Shown here: positions 1 to 5,440 of the stretch, in pieces
Layout of the letters: every line of letters starts with the position of its first letter
How positions within the stretch are numbered: position 1 is the stretch's first letter
DNA from: Gammaproteobacteria bacterium
GTDB lineage: Bacteria; Aquificota; Aquificia; Aquificales; QOAS01
Assembly: GCA_003972855.1 (NCBI GenBank)
Contig: QOAS01000070.1
Coordinates: 1-5,555, forward strand
Direction: 5' to 3'
DNA length: 5,555 nucleotides
The notes under the pieces: generated by a model
Databases searched by the model: none
Seen by the model: only the letters and a program-made list of their open reading frames with translations
Told to the model about the DNA's origin: nothing
Translations under genes and position numbers: made by a program

Positions 1-1
1 T

Positions 2-175
2 TCGGACGGCATCTATGTACTCAAAGATGAAAAGTGGAAAAGCGGTTTTTTAAAAGTTGCTAGAGCACAAGATGCACCCATACTTCCTATCTTTGTTGAA
101 GCAAAAAATTCTTGGAGCTTTTACATGTTATCCTCAATCTATAAAAATTTTGGAACCTTGCAAGGTGATGGATAA
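2..175 (+). CDS. C-terminal part of PlsC/hemolysin-type acyltransferase, partial and truncated
   Basis: The frame opens at the window edge, so the N-terminus is outside. About 57 residues are visible. They contain WKSGFLKVA, then API-type APILPIF, then EAKNSWSFYMLSSIYK and GTL. This order (GFL-x-A, a PILP strand, a [GA]xNS-x-x-FY-x-LS segment) is what I recall of the second half of the PlsC-like acyltransferase domain of hemolysin/lyso-ornithine-lipid acyltransferases, which acylate lysolipids at the membrane. The HX4D catalytic motif would lie upstream and is not visible. Family members normally continue past 'STLLL-RE' for several strands. Here the frame runs only QGDG and stops at 173-175, just where the DNA starts to look like truD. 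The truncation is therefore probably real or an assembly join. The family call is moderately sure. The exact substrate cannot be told. Confidence 0.6.
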   Translation, partial: SDGIYVLKDEKWKSGFLKVARAQDAPILPIFVEAKNSWSFYMLSSIYKNFGTLQGDG

Positions 176-503
176 AAGGGCTTTTCACATTTTTCCCTGT
201 TCGCGGGATAAAAGGGCTTTGGAGGAATTCTTGGAGAGTTTAAAGGAGATAAAAATTCCCCTCGTCGGTTACAAGGTAAAAATCCCCCCTTGGTTGGAGG
301 AAATAATAAACCCGATACTCTCAAAGGGAGGGGTAAATATGGAAGACTTTAAAAGGTGGAGGCTAAAAGGAGATTGGCGACCCCTCGTAGTGGAGGTAAA
401 GGAAATAAGGAGATACCCCAAAAGTTTATCCTTTTTCCTACCCAAAGGGGCTTTTGCCACCGTTTATATTAAACAGCTGTGGCTTTTAGAGGTTTATCCT
501 TAA
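168..503 (+). CDS. truD: TruD-like tRNA pseudouridine synthase, C-terminal fragment
   Basis: The 112 residues from ATG 168 resemble only the end of TruD, the enzyme that makes pseudouridine 13 in tRNA. Visible family-like pieces are the GY segment after the PLVGYKV stretch, GDWRPLVVEV, and the C-terminal SFFLPKGAFATVYIKQLW, close to the TruD ending 'f-LPkGsYATv-l-el'. Full-length TruD is roughly 340-400 residues. The catalytic G-x-K-D region and the N-terminal half are missing, so the product should be inactive. The frame is open from 54, with starts possible at TTG 57, ATG 72, GTG 165 and ATG 168. Residues encoded before about 160 are just the shifted reading of the acyltransferase, so I take 168, although AAGGTG directly abuts it and no well-spaced ribosome binding site is seen. 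It is best read as a gene remnant. Confidence 0.6.
   Translation: MDKRAFHIFPCSRDKRALEEFLESLKEIKIPLVGYKVKIPPWLEEIINPILSKGGVNMEDFKRWRLKGDWRPLVVEVKEIRRYPKSLSFFLPKGAFATVYIKQLWLLEVYP
170..220 (+). repeat. 15-bp direct repeat at the plsC/truD junction
   Basis: The sequence GGATAAAAGGGCTTT occurs exactly at 170-184 and again at 206-220. The period is 36 bp (12 codons), so it gives DKRAF and DKRAL in the truD-like frame. It lies where similarity to the acyltransferase ends and similarity to TruD begins, so it may be a local duplication made when the junction formed. A chance in-frame duplication within the coding sequence is also possible. Confidence 0.8.
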
Positions 504-509
504 ACTTAA

Positions 510-854
510 ATGGGACAACGCGAAAAGCTAACCTTGGCATTTCTTTTATTTTTCCTTGCGGTGACGATTTACGGTGTGCGTTTGGCGGAAAACCTTAGAG
601 GCTACGAGCTTTCCCGAGAAATAGCCAACGCTCTAATCCACACCTTGGAGTTTGCGGACAAAAACTTTCCCCACGAGGGATATGTTGATATAGGCTTTTC
701 CGTTTGGGGAAATAGGGACATTCTGCACATAAACAGGTTTGACAACGAGGTCACTTCCGACAAAAACTTTACCTACAAAAGGGAAGGCTACACTATAAAA
801 TGCACCGTAGCCCGCGAGGGTGAATACTACCTCGTAACCTGCTTGGCGGAATAA
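510..854 (+). CDS. small membrane-anchored protein of unknown function
   Basis: I do not recognise a family for this 114-residue protein. The N-terminus has charged residues REK (4-6) followed by one hydrophobic segment at about 7-23 (LTLAFLLFFLAVTIYGV). This suggests a single membrane anchor or uncleaved signal sequence with the rest outside the cytoplasm. The remaining 90 residues are polar and aromatic-rich, with likely beta strands (GYVDIGFSVWG; YTIKC...YYLVTC). Two cysteines, C98 and C111, sit near the end and could form a disulfide-closed loop, as in many pilin-like and periplasmic proteins, but the type IV pilin cleavage signature is absent. ATG 510 starts 6 nt after the truD stop with only a distant GAGG. 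The next gene begins 11 nt downstream, so it is probably cotranscribed with the HAD and prs genes. The coding call is good and the function is unknown. Confidence 0.7.
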   Translation: MGQREKLTLAFLLFFLAVTIYGVRLAENLRGYELSREIANALIHTLEFADKNFPHEGYVDIGFSVWGNRDILHINRFDNEVTSDKNFTYKREGYTIKCTVAREGEYYLVTCLAE

Positions 855-865
855 TTAAAACCCCT

Positions 866-1660
866 ATGGGAACGAATATAGGAATTTTGCTTGACTTGGA
901 CGGGGTTCTGGTAAAGGATAAAAAACTCAACCTCTTTGGGGATACCACCGAGTTTCTAAACTTTTTGAGGGAGAAGGGAATACCCTTTAGGGTGGTTTCC
1001 AATAACTCCAGAGTTCCCCCCAAGGTTTTAAAGGAAAGGTTAGCCCAAAAGGGGTTGGTGCTAAAAGAGGGGGAACTGATAACCGCCTTGGCGGTTGCCC
1101 CCGACTACTTAAGGAGGTTTAACAGAGTTTTAGCCTTTTGTGAGGAGGAGGTTAAGGAATACCTACGCGGGGAGGGTGTCAATCTAACCGACGAGCCTTC
1201 CGCGGATGCGGTATTTATAGCCCAAAACCACGGGGTAACCTTTGAGGATATAAAAAAGGTCACCACCGCTTTGAAGGTGTTTAAAGCCAAACTGGTTGCG
1301 GTAAATACCAATAAACTGGCAAAGGATAGCGACGGACTTTATTACCCCGCCACCGGCTCTTGGGTAAAGATGTTTGTCCACGCCACCGATTACCCCGAAA
1401 GCGAAGTGGTAAGTTTGGGAAAACCCTCCGAGGAGTTCTTTAAACTCGCCCTCAAAGGTTTTGAGGATAAAGAGGTTTACTTTGCCAGTGACGACTTTTA
1501 TACCGACCTCATTCCCGCGGAGAAATACAACCTAAAAACCGTATTTGTAACGACGGGAAAATACTCCAAAGAGGATATTGCAAAAGCCCAATACCGACCC
1601 TTTGCGGTGGTGAATTCCCTAAGGGAACTAAAGAGCTTGTTGGAAAAAGCCCTAAAGTGA
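866..1660 (+). CDS. HAD-IIA family hydrolase (NagD/phosphoglycolate phosphatase-like)
   Basis: This is a complete 264-residue protein of the haloacid dehalogenase superfamily, subfamily IIA, cytoplasmic Mg-dependent phosphatases acting on small phosphorylated molecules. Motif I is LLDLDGVL at 8-15, with nucleophile D10 and acid/base D12. Motif II is VVSNNS with S45. Motif III is LGKPSEEFF with K186, and motif IV is SDDFYTDL with D209/D210 for metal binding. The segment between motifs II and III (about 60-180) is the size of a C2 cap, which fits NagD-like enzymes (about 250-270 residues). The substrate cannot be read from sequence: p-nitrophenyl phosphate, 2-phosphoglycolate, nucleotide or sugar phosphates are all known for the group. 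It lies 11 nt after the small membrane gene and 19 nt before prs, in one probable operon. No clear ribosome binding site precedes ATG 866. Confidence 0.88.
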   Translation: MGTNIGILLDLDGVLVKDKKLNLFGDTTEFLNFLREKGIPFRVVSNNSRVPPKVLKERLAQKGLVLKEGELITALAVAPDYLRRFNRVLAFCEEEVKEYLRGEGVNLTDEPSADAVFIAQNHGVTFEDIKKVTTALKVFKAKLVAVNTNKLAKDSDGLYYPATGSWVKMFVHATDYPESEVVSLGKPSEEFFKLALKGFEDKEVYFASDDFYTDLIPAEKYNLKTVFVTTGKYSKEDIAKAQYRPFAVVNSLRELKSLLEKALK

Positions 1661-1679
1661 GTATTTTTTAAACCTTATT

Positions 1680-2615
1680 ATGTTGGAAAATGTAGCCCTA
1701 ATAGGCGGAAGTTCCCATCCCACTTTAAACAAACAAATTTCCGAAATTTTGGGCATTCCCCTTACCGATACTTTGGTTACCCGTTTTTCCGACGGAGAAA
1801 TTAGGGTTCAAATTAACGAGAGCGTAAGGGAAAAGAGGGTTTTCGTAATTCAAAGCCTTTGCCATCCCGCCAACGACAACATAATGGAAGCGCTTCTTTT
1901 GGTAGATGCGGCAAAGAGGGCATCCGCCAAAGAGGTTACGCTGGTAATCCCCTACTACGCCTACGCACGGCAGGACAGAAAAGACCAACCGAGGGTTCCC
2001 ATAAGCGCCAAAGTTCTCGCCAATCTGATAGAGAGCGTGGGAACCGATAGGATAATAGCGGTAGACCTCCACGCGGAGCAAATTCAAGGATTTTTCAACA
2101 TACCGGTGGAACACATTACCGCCATACCCCTCTTTGCGGAATATTTGCAAAACCAAAATATAGAGGATTTGGTTATAGTCTCCCCCGACGCGGGAGGGGC
2201 AAAAAGGGCGAGCAAATTGGCTAAAAAATTGGGAGCGGAAATTGCGATTATCTACAAAATGAGACCCCGTCCCAATGCGGTGGAAGTCTTTGATGTTATA
2301 GGAAACGTTGAGGGTAAAAACTGCGTAATAATTGACGACATAGTTGATACCGCTGGAACTTTAGTAGCCGCCGCGGAAATGCTTCTCTCCAAAGGTGCAA
2401 AAAGCGTTAGGGCTTGCATAACCCACGGAGTTCTATCGGGACCCGCGGTGGAAAGGATAAATAATTCCAAACTTACCGAGCTTGTAATAACCGATAGCAT
2501 ACCTACGGGAAACAAAGAAATAAAAATAAAAAAAGTGCTTCCTATAGCGCCTATTATTGCGGAAGTTATCCGTAGGGTTGTAGAAGGAAGACCCCTTTCT
2601 ATCCTTTTTGAGTAA
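1680..2615 (+). CDS. prs: ribose-phosphate pyrophosphokinase (PRPP synthetase)
   Basis: The enzyme makes 5-phosphoribosyl 1-pyrophosphate from ribose 5-phosphate and ATP in the cytoplasm, feeding purine, pyrimidine, histidine, tryptophan and NAD synthesis. At 311 residues it has the normal class I length. Hallmarks in order are FSDGEI (36-41), the catalytic flexible loop with YARQDRK (95-101) and RVPISAK (105-111), the metal/ATP segment VDLHAEQIQGFF (128-139), the pyrophosphate loop SPDAGGAKRA (168-177) and the PRPP-binding signature CVIIDDIVDTAGTL (215-228). No key residue appears missing. ATG 1680 matches the usual N-terminus, although no Shine-Dalgarno is obvious in the 19-nt gap behind the HAD gene. 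The 72-nt gap to L25 contains T-rich DNA but no convincing hairpin, so readthrough into rplY is possible. Prs beside L25/CTC is a recurrent bacterial arrangement. Confidence 0.97.
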   Translation: MLENVALIGGSSHPTLNKQISEILGIPLTDTLVTRFSDGEIRVQINESVREKRVFVIQSLCHPANDNIMEALLLVDAAKRASAKEVTLVIPYYAYARQDRKDQPRVPISAKVLANLIESVGTDRIIAVDLHAEQIQGFFNIPVEHITAIPLFAEYLQNQNIEDLVIVSPDAGGAKRASKLAKKLGAEIAIIYKMRPRPNAVEVFDVIGNVEGKNCVIIDDIVDTAGTLVAAAEMLLSKGAKSVRACITHGVLSGPAVERINNSKLTELVITDSIPTGNKEIKIKKVLPIAPIIAEVIRRVVEGRPLSILFE

Positions 2616-2667
2616 AACAAAACTTTTTATTTTCCCTTTTGGGTTAAACTTATTACATTTGGTTTTC

Positions 2668-2687
2668 AAAAGGAGGTATAGGAGGAG
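2668..2687 (+). promoter_or_regulatory. strong double Shine-Dalgarno before rplY
   Basis: AAAAGGAGGT (2668-2677) sits 10 nt before ATG 2688, and a second GGAGGAG (2681-2687) abuts the start. The upstream copy has the productive spacing. The other genes in the window have weak or no such sites, so L25 is set up for high translation. The region 2616-2667 before it shows no promoter I would defend. Confidence 0.85.
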
Positions 2688-3293
2688 ATGAAAAGAATAA
2701 CCCTGAAGGCAATCCCTAGGAGGATAGGAAGAAAGAGCGAACTAAAGCGTATGAGAAAGGCGGGGTGGCTTCCCGCGGAGGTTTACGGTAAGGGTGTAGA
2801 AAACTTGCACGTTTACATATCCAAAAAAGACTTTGAAAAACTCCCCCACGGAGAGGCATTTCTTATAAACCTTGAAGTTGAAGGTGAAAAGGAACCCCGT
2901 ATTTGTATTTTAAAAGAGGTTCAGACCGATTGGACGGGAACCAATCCCATACACGTAGATTTGCAGGACCTCACCCATACCGAGGAAATAGAAGCGGAAA
3001 TTCCCGTTCACATTGTCGGAACTCCCAAAGGTATTGAAAAGGGAGGAACTTTGGAAGTTGCTATGCACACCCTTACCGTTAAAGCTCCCCCTGCAAAACT
3101 GCCCGAATACATAGAAGTTGATGTTTCCAACCTTGACGTGGGAGATGTTCTTTACGTTAAAGACATTCCCGTTCCCGAAGGAACTAAGATAATGGACAAC
3201 CCCGACGAGGTTGTAGTCGTTATCCTTGAACCCGAAGAGGAGCAAACCGAAGGAGAAGAAACCGCGGAAGGTGGAGAGACCACCACTTCCTAA
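2688..3293 (+). CDS. rplY: 50S ribosomal protein L25/general stress protein CTC (TL5 type)
   Basis: This 201-residue protein binds 5S rRNA in the large ribosomal subunit. The N-terminal L25 domain (about 3-92) shows LKRMRKAGWLPAEVYGKG (19-36) and VQTDWTGTNPIHVDLQ (78-93). The C-terminal TL5/CTC beta domain (about 98-182) carries VHIVGTPKGIEKGG (107-120), VDVSNLDVGDVLYVKDI (144-160) and DEVVVVIL (173-180). It therefore belongs to the long CTC form, not the short form of about 95 residues found in E. coli. The last 20 residues are an acidic, probably disordered tail (EPEEEQTEGEETAEGGE), common in this family. The start is fixed by the ribosome binding site just upstream. A hairpin overlapping the stop probably ends transcription. 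Confidence 0.95.
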   Translation: MKRITLKAIPRRIGRKSELKRMRKAGWLPAEVYGKGVENLHVYISKKDFEKLPHGEAFLINLEVEGEKEPRICILKEVQTDWTGTNPIHVDLQDLTHTEEIEAEIPVHIVGTPKGIEKGGTLEVAMHTLTVKAPPAKLPEYIEVDVSNLDVGDVLYVKDIPVPEGTKIMDNPDEVVVVILEPEEEQTEGEETAEGGETTTS

Positions 3294-3320
3294 GGTGGTT
3301 CTTTCTCTTGACACTTTTTT
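3279..3320 (+). terminator. probable Rho-independent terminator of rplY, overlapping its stop codon
   Basis: ACCACC (3279-3284) pairs perfectly with GGTGGT (3294-3299) around a 9-nt loop that contains the TAA stop. A G-T pair can extend the stem. The stem is followed by TCTTTCTCTT and, after the -35 box, by a T run (3315-3320). The stem is short (6-7 bp) for a thermophile and the T tract is interrupted, so termination may be partial. Confidence 0.55.
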
Positions 3321-3336
3321 GGACTTTTTTTATAAT
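3308..3336 (+). promoter_or_regulatory. consensus sigma-70 promoter for tRNA-Leu (and probably mnmE)
   Basis: A perfect -35 box TTGACA (3308-3313) and a perfect -10 box TATAAT (3331-3336) are separated by the ideal 17 nt. Transcription should start near 3343, leaving a leader of about 28 nt before the tRNA. It is the only textbook promoter in the window, which fits a stable RNA gene. Confidence 0.92.
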
Positions 3337-3370
3337 TACCTCTTCAGGTTCGGCAAAATCTTTCTCCTAA

Positions 3371-3458
3371 GCCGGAGTGGCGGAACTGGCAGACGCGGGG
3401 GATTCAAAATCCCCTGGGCCTCGCGCCCGTGCGGGTTCGACTCCCGCCTCCGGCACCA
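3371..3458 (+). tRNA. tRNA-Leu, anticodon CAA (reads UUG)
   Basis: The 88-nt sequence folds as a class II tRNA. The acceptor stem GCCGGAG (3371-3377) pairs with CTCCGGC (3448-3454). The D-stem is GCG/CGC (3380-3382 with 3394-3396), and the anticodon stem GGGGA/TCCCC (3398-3402 with 3410-3414) holds loop TTCAAAA with anticodon CAA at 3405-3407. A long variable arm with stem GGGC/GCCC follows. The T-arm is GCGGG-TTCGACT-CCCGC (3431-3447). Discriminator A73 is 3455, as expected for leucine, and CCA is encoded at 3456-3458. Stems are almost entirely G-C, which fits a thermophile. With no visible terminator after it, the 3' end is probably cut from a longer transcript. Confidence 0.97.
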
Positions 3459-3490
3459 CTAAAGTTTTCCCCACAATGGAGTAAACACCC

Positions 3491-3613
3491 ATGGAGCAAA
3501 ATAGGGACTGGTTTCACACCTTGGCGGTCGTTTATCCAATAGTCCTCTTTACGGTTGGTTTGATATTGATGCTTTGGCCAAAAAAGAAAAAGGGCGATAA
3601 AAAAGGAAAATGA
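3491..3613 (+). CDS. 40-residue single-pass membrane microprotein upstream of mnmE
   Basis: This short reading frame encodes 40 residues: a polar start MEQNRDWFHT, one hydrophobic segment at about 11-29 (LAVVYPIVLFTVGLILMLW), then a very basic tail PKKKKGDKKGK. By the positive-inside rule the tail should face the cytoplasm and the N-terminus lie outside. Three things support real translation: GGAG at 3478-3481 lies 9 nt before ATG 3491, the composition is clearly that of a membrane protein, and its TGA stop (3611-3613) overlaps the mnmE ATG as ATGA, a classic translational-coupling arrangement. I recognise no family and infer no function. It might tether or assist a neighbour product at the membrane, or be an unrelated microprotein. 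It fills most of the tRNA-mnmE gap. Confidence 0.72.
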   Translation: MEQNRDWFHTLAVVYPIVLFTVGLILMLWPKKKKGDKKGK

Positions 3614-4986
3614 CGAAAAAAAGGGATACAATCGCCGCAATAGCAACCCCTTACGGGGAGAGTGCCATCGGTATCGTTCGTATGAGCGGTAGCGATGTCG
3701 CTCAAATCCTGAAAAAGGTTTTCAAAACCAAAGCCAAAACCCTAAAGCCCCGCTACGCCCACTACGGCTTTATTGTGGATAAAGACGGACAGCCCATAGA
3801 CGAGGCGGTGGTGATTTACTACAAAGCCCCCCATTCCTATACCGGCGAAGATATGGCGGAAATAAACCTCCACGGAAACCCCCTTATCCTCAAAAGGGTT
3901 TTGCAGAGACTTTTGGAAGAGGGGGCAAGGCTTGCGGAACCGGGGGAATTTACCAAAAGGGCATTTTTAAACGGCAAGTTAGACCTAACCCAAGCGGAAG
4001 CGGTTGCGGAGCTTATATCCGCAAAGACCGAGCTGGCACGAAGGCTTGCCTTAAACCAACTTAGGGGAGCCCTCTCAAAGGAGATAAAACCCCTTCGGGA
4101 GGAATTGCTTTTGCTTTTGGCACTGGTGGAGAGTTCCATAGAGTTTGAAGAGGAAGACATACCCACCATAGAGAAGGAGGAACTTGTAAACCGCTTGGAG
4201 GGAATTTTAAAAAGGGTAAACAAGCTACTAAAGACCGCAAAAACTGGGAAGGCTATCCGCAAGGGGTTGAAACTCGCCATTGTCGGAAAACCCAATGTGG
4301 GAAAATCTTCGCTGTTTAACCGCCTTTTGGGGGAAGAAAGGGCAATAGTAACCTCGGTTGCGGGAACTACGAGGGATTACTTAGAAGAGACGGTAAACCT
4401 CGGCGGTATTCCTATAAACCTAATAGACACCGCGGGGGTAAGGGATACCCGAGATACCGTTGAAAGAATAGGGGTAGAGCGCTCCCTCCAAAAGCTTAAG
4501 GAGGCGGACATTATTCTCTTCGTGTTGGACGCCGGCGAGGAGAAACCCACGGAGGAGGAGATAAAACTCGCAAACCTCGTTAAGGAAAGCGAAAAACCAA
4601 CCTTGGTGGTTTTAAACAAAATTGACAAAGGGAGGAGAATAGACCTTTCCGATTTTCCCTTAAAAGGTTTCCCGATATTGGAGGTGTCCGCCAAAACGGG
4701 AGAGGGATTGGAAAACCTTAAGGAGGAAATCCTAAAAACCGCGGGTGTTTCCACCTCGGAAGGGGGGAATATCTACATTTCCCTCCGCCACGAGGAGCTT
4801 TTAAAAAGGGCTAAAAAAGCTTTGGAAAACGCCCTATCTTACCTTAAGGAGGGGGATTTCTATTCCCCCGAAATCTTGATGCTGGACCTCAGGGAGGCAA
4901 GCGACTCTTTGGGGGAAATTATCGGTGATGTAACCACCGAAGATGTTTTGGGACAAATTTTCTCCACTTTTTGTATTGGAAAGTAG
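3610..4986 (+). CDS. mnmE: tRNA uridine-5-carboxymethylaminomethyl modification GTPase MnmE
   Basis: MnmE works with MnmG to install the (carboxymethyl)aminomethyl group on U34 of tRNAs reading split codon boxes, using a folate cofactor and GTP. The 458-residue protein is complete. The N-terminal folate-binding domain (1-120) has PHSYTGEDMAEINLHG (74-89) and PGEFTKRAFLNGKLDLTQAE (111-130). A helical domain surrounds an inserted G domain with G1 GKPNVGKS (226-233), G2 GTTRD (252-256), G3 DTAG (273-276), G4 NKID (336-339) and G5 SAK (360-362). The C-terminal FCIGK (454-458) carries the family cysteine. The start overlaps the upstream microprotein stop, and AAAAAGGA just before it is a weak ribosome binding site, so translation is probably coupled. 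The downstream gene starts 23 nt later, with no terminator seen between. Confidence 0.97.
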   Translation: MTKKRDTIAAIATPYGESAIGIVRMSGSDVAQILKKVFKTKAKTLKPRYAHYGFIVDKDGQPIDEAVVIYYKAPHSYTGEDMAEINLHGNPLILKRVLQRLLEEGARLAEPGEFTKRAFLNGKLDLTQAEAVAELISAKTELARRLALNQLRGALSKEIKPLREELLLLLALVESSIEFEEEDIPTIEKEELVNRLEGILKRVNKLLKTAKTGKAIRKGLKLAIVGKPNVGKSSLFNRLLGEERAIVTSVAGTTRDYLEETVNLGGIPINLIDTAGVRDTRDTVERIGVERSLQKLKEADIILFVLDAGEEKPTEEEIKLANLVKESEKPTLVVLNKIDKGRRIDLSDFPLKGFPILEVSAKTGEGLENLKEEILKTAGVSTSEGGNIYISLRHEELLKRAKKALENALSYLKEGDFYSPEILMLDLREASDSLGEIIGDVTTEDVLGQIFSTFCIGK

Positions 4987-4997
4987 TTAAAAAACTC

Positions 4998-5003
4998 GGA
5001 GGG
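4998..5003 (+). promoter_or_regulatory. Shine-Dalgarno deciding the 5010 start
   Basis: GGAGGG lies 6 nt before ATG 5010, in the 23-nt gap after mnmE. It supports this start and shows the gene is meant to be translated despite its low-complexity N-terminus. Confidence 0.75.
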
Positions 5004-5009
5004 TAGAAA

Positions 5010-5390
5010 ATGGCAAACGAGACCAAAAATGGTGAAATAAACGAGGTTCAAACCCAAGTGGAGGAGAAATCTTCCCAAGCTTCATCCCAACCTCAAGAGC
5101 AACCCCAAGAGGTTGAAAATAAAGAAACTCCTACCGAAACCGCGGAGGAGAAAAAGAAACCTACCCTGCAGTTGGAACATACCTACGGAAGCCTTGTGGG
5201 TAAAACCCTTGCGGAACTCCAAAAGATAGGCAAAGAGATAGGACTTTCCAAGGTCAAAAGCTTGAAAAAAGGCGAACTCATTAAAAGAATCCTTGAAAAG
5301 GAGGCGGAAAAACACGGAAACGTGGTTCCAAAGGCGGGCGTGCTTTTCAAATACTACCAGGAGTATCTCAGAAAGACTCTCCTCCTATAA
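5010..5390 (+). CDS. Rho N-terminal-domain-like protein, possibly truncated rho
   Basis: The product is 126 residues. Residues 1-52 are a charged Q/E/K/S/T-rich low-complexity stretch, probably disordered. Residues 60-103 (SLVGKTLAELQKIGKEIGLS then KSLKKGELIKRILEKEAEKHG) fit the small helical Rho_N/SAP-like domain: 'L..L..ia+.lgi.....l+K.eLI.+Il..'. This domain starts transcription terminator Rho and also occurs in stand-alone proteins. The next residues, NVVPKAGVL, resemble the Rho linker that leads into its RNA-binding cold-shock domain (usually ..GVLEIL..). Here the frame instead runs FKYYQEYLRKTLLL and stops. Intact Rho is over 400 residues. It may therefore be the N-terminal stub of a broken rho, or a genuine small Rho_N protein cotranscribed with mnmE. 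The domain call is moderately sure, the truncation less so. Confidence 0.6.
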   Translation: MANETKNGEINEVQTQVEEKSSQASSQPQEQPQEVENKETPTETAEEKKKPTLQLEHTYGSLVGKTLAELQKIGKEIGLSKVKSLKKGELIKRILEKEAEKHGNVVPKAGVLFKYYQEYLRKTLLL

Positions 5391-5440
5391 CCGTATTGTA
5401 CGCTGGATGTGGAGTGTTCACACGGGGCGGTGAACACTGA
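5348..5440 (+). pseudogene. possible detached 3' end of the plsC-like gene
   Basis: In a frame different from the Rho_N-like ORF, codons from CAA 5348 read QILPGVSQKDSPPITVLYAG and then a short tail. They end at TGA 5438-5440, which overlaps the next ATG as TGATG. The frame has no start of its own here. If the core is removed between CAA 161-163 and CAA 5348-5350, the left acyltransferase would read ...GTLQILPG..., where the family usually shows 'sTLLLPrE' followed by an I-x-V-type strand. The match is short and rests on memory of the family. The coupled stop/start is the stronger hint that this frame is a real gene end. Confidence 0.33.
5413..5438. repeat. perfect 9-bp inverted repeat just before the 5440 start
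   Basis: AGTGTTCAC (5413-5421) and GTGAACACT (5430-5438) are exact reverse complements around the 8-nt loop ACGGGGCG. The repeat ends one base before ATG 5440. No T tract follows, so it is not a normal terminator. It could be an RNA hairpin controlling translation of the next gene or a dyad operator. The 8-mer GTGTTCAC recurs at 5518-5525. Confidence 0.8.

Noticed and set aside
1725..2156. Minus-strand ORF of 143 codons inside prs
   Set aside because: It is a shadow of the conserved prs frame, with no start signals or family-like motifs.
2616..2667. Promoter or terminator in the prs-rplY gap
   Set aside because: T-rich DNA with weak TATTAC-like boxes but no properly spaced -35 and no hairpin.
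3371..3458. tRNA-Leu as a substrate of the neighbouring MnmE
   Set aside because: Its anticodon is CAA, and MnmE/MnmG modify uridine at position 34, so this tRNA is not expected to be a target; any link is by shared expression only.
3226..3462. Plus-strand ORF of 78 codons running from rplY through the tRNA
   Set aside because: It is out of frame with L25, crosses the promoter and the tRNA, and has no ribosome binding site or recognisable content.
3476..3484. Two-codon frame ATG-GAG-TAA before the microprotein
   Set aside because: A minimal start-stop could stall ribosomes, but its GGAG is simply the ribosome binding site of ATG 3491 and nothing suggests it is used.
3404..3646. Minus-strand ORF of 80 codons whose end reads GGSRTRTGARP
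   Set aside because: It is the antisense reading of the tRNA-Leu gene, a well-known type of false protein, and it overlaps the microprotein and the mnmE start.
3837..4295. Long minus-strand ORF opposite mnmE (152 codons)
   Set aside because: Serine/phenylalanine-rich translation typical of the antisense of a purine-rich gene; mnmE is complete on the other strand.
5413..5438. Inverted repeat as an intrinsic terminator
   Set aside because: No T run follows the stem, and a start codon sits one base after it.
5348..5440. Further Rho coding sequence after a frameshift at about 5345
   Set aside because: One shifted frame gives ILPG, as in the Rho cold-shock entry, but beyond it nothing resembles the Rho RNA-binding motif segments, and the frame ends at 5440.
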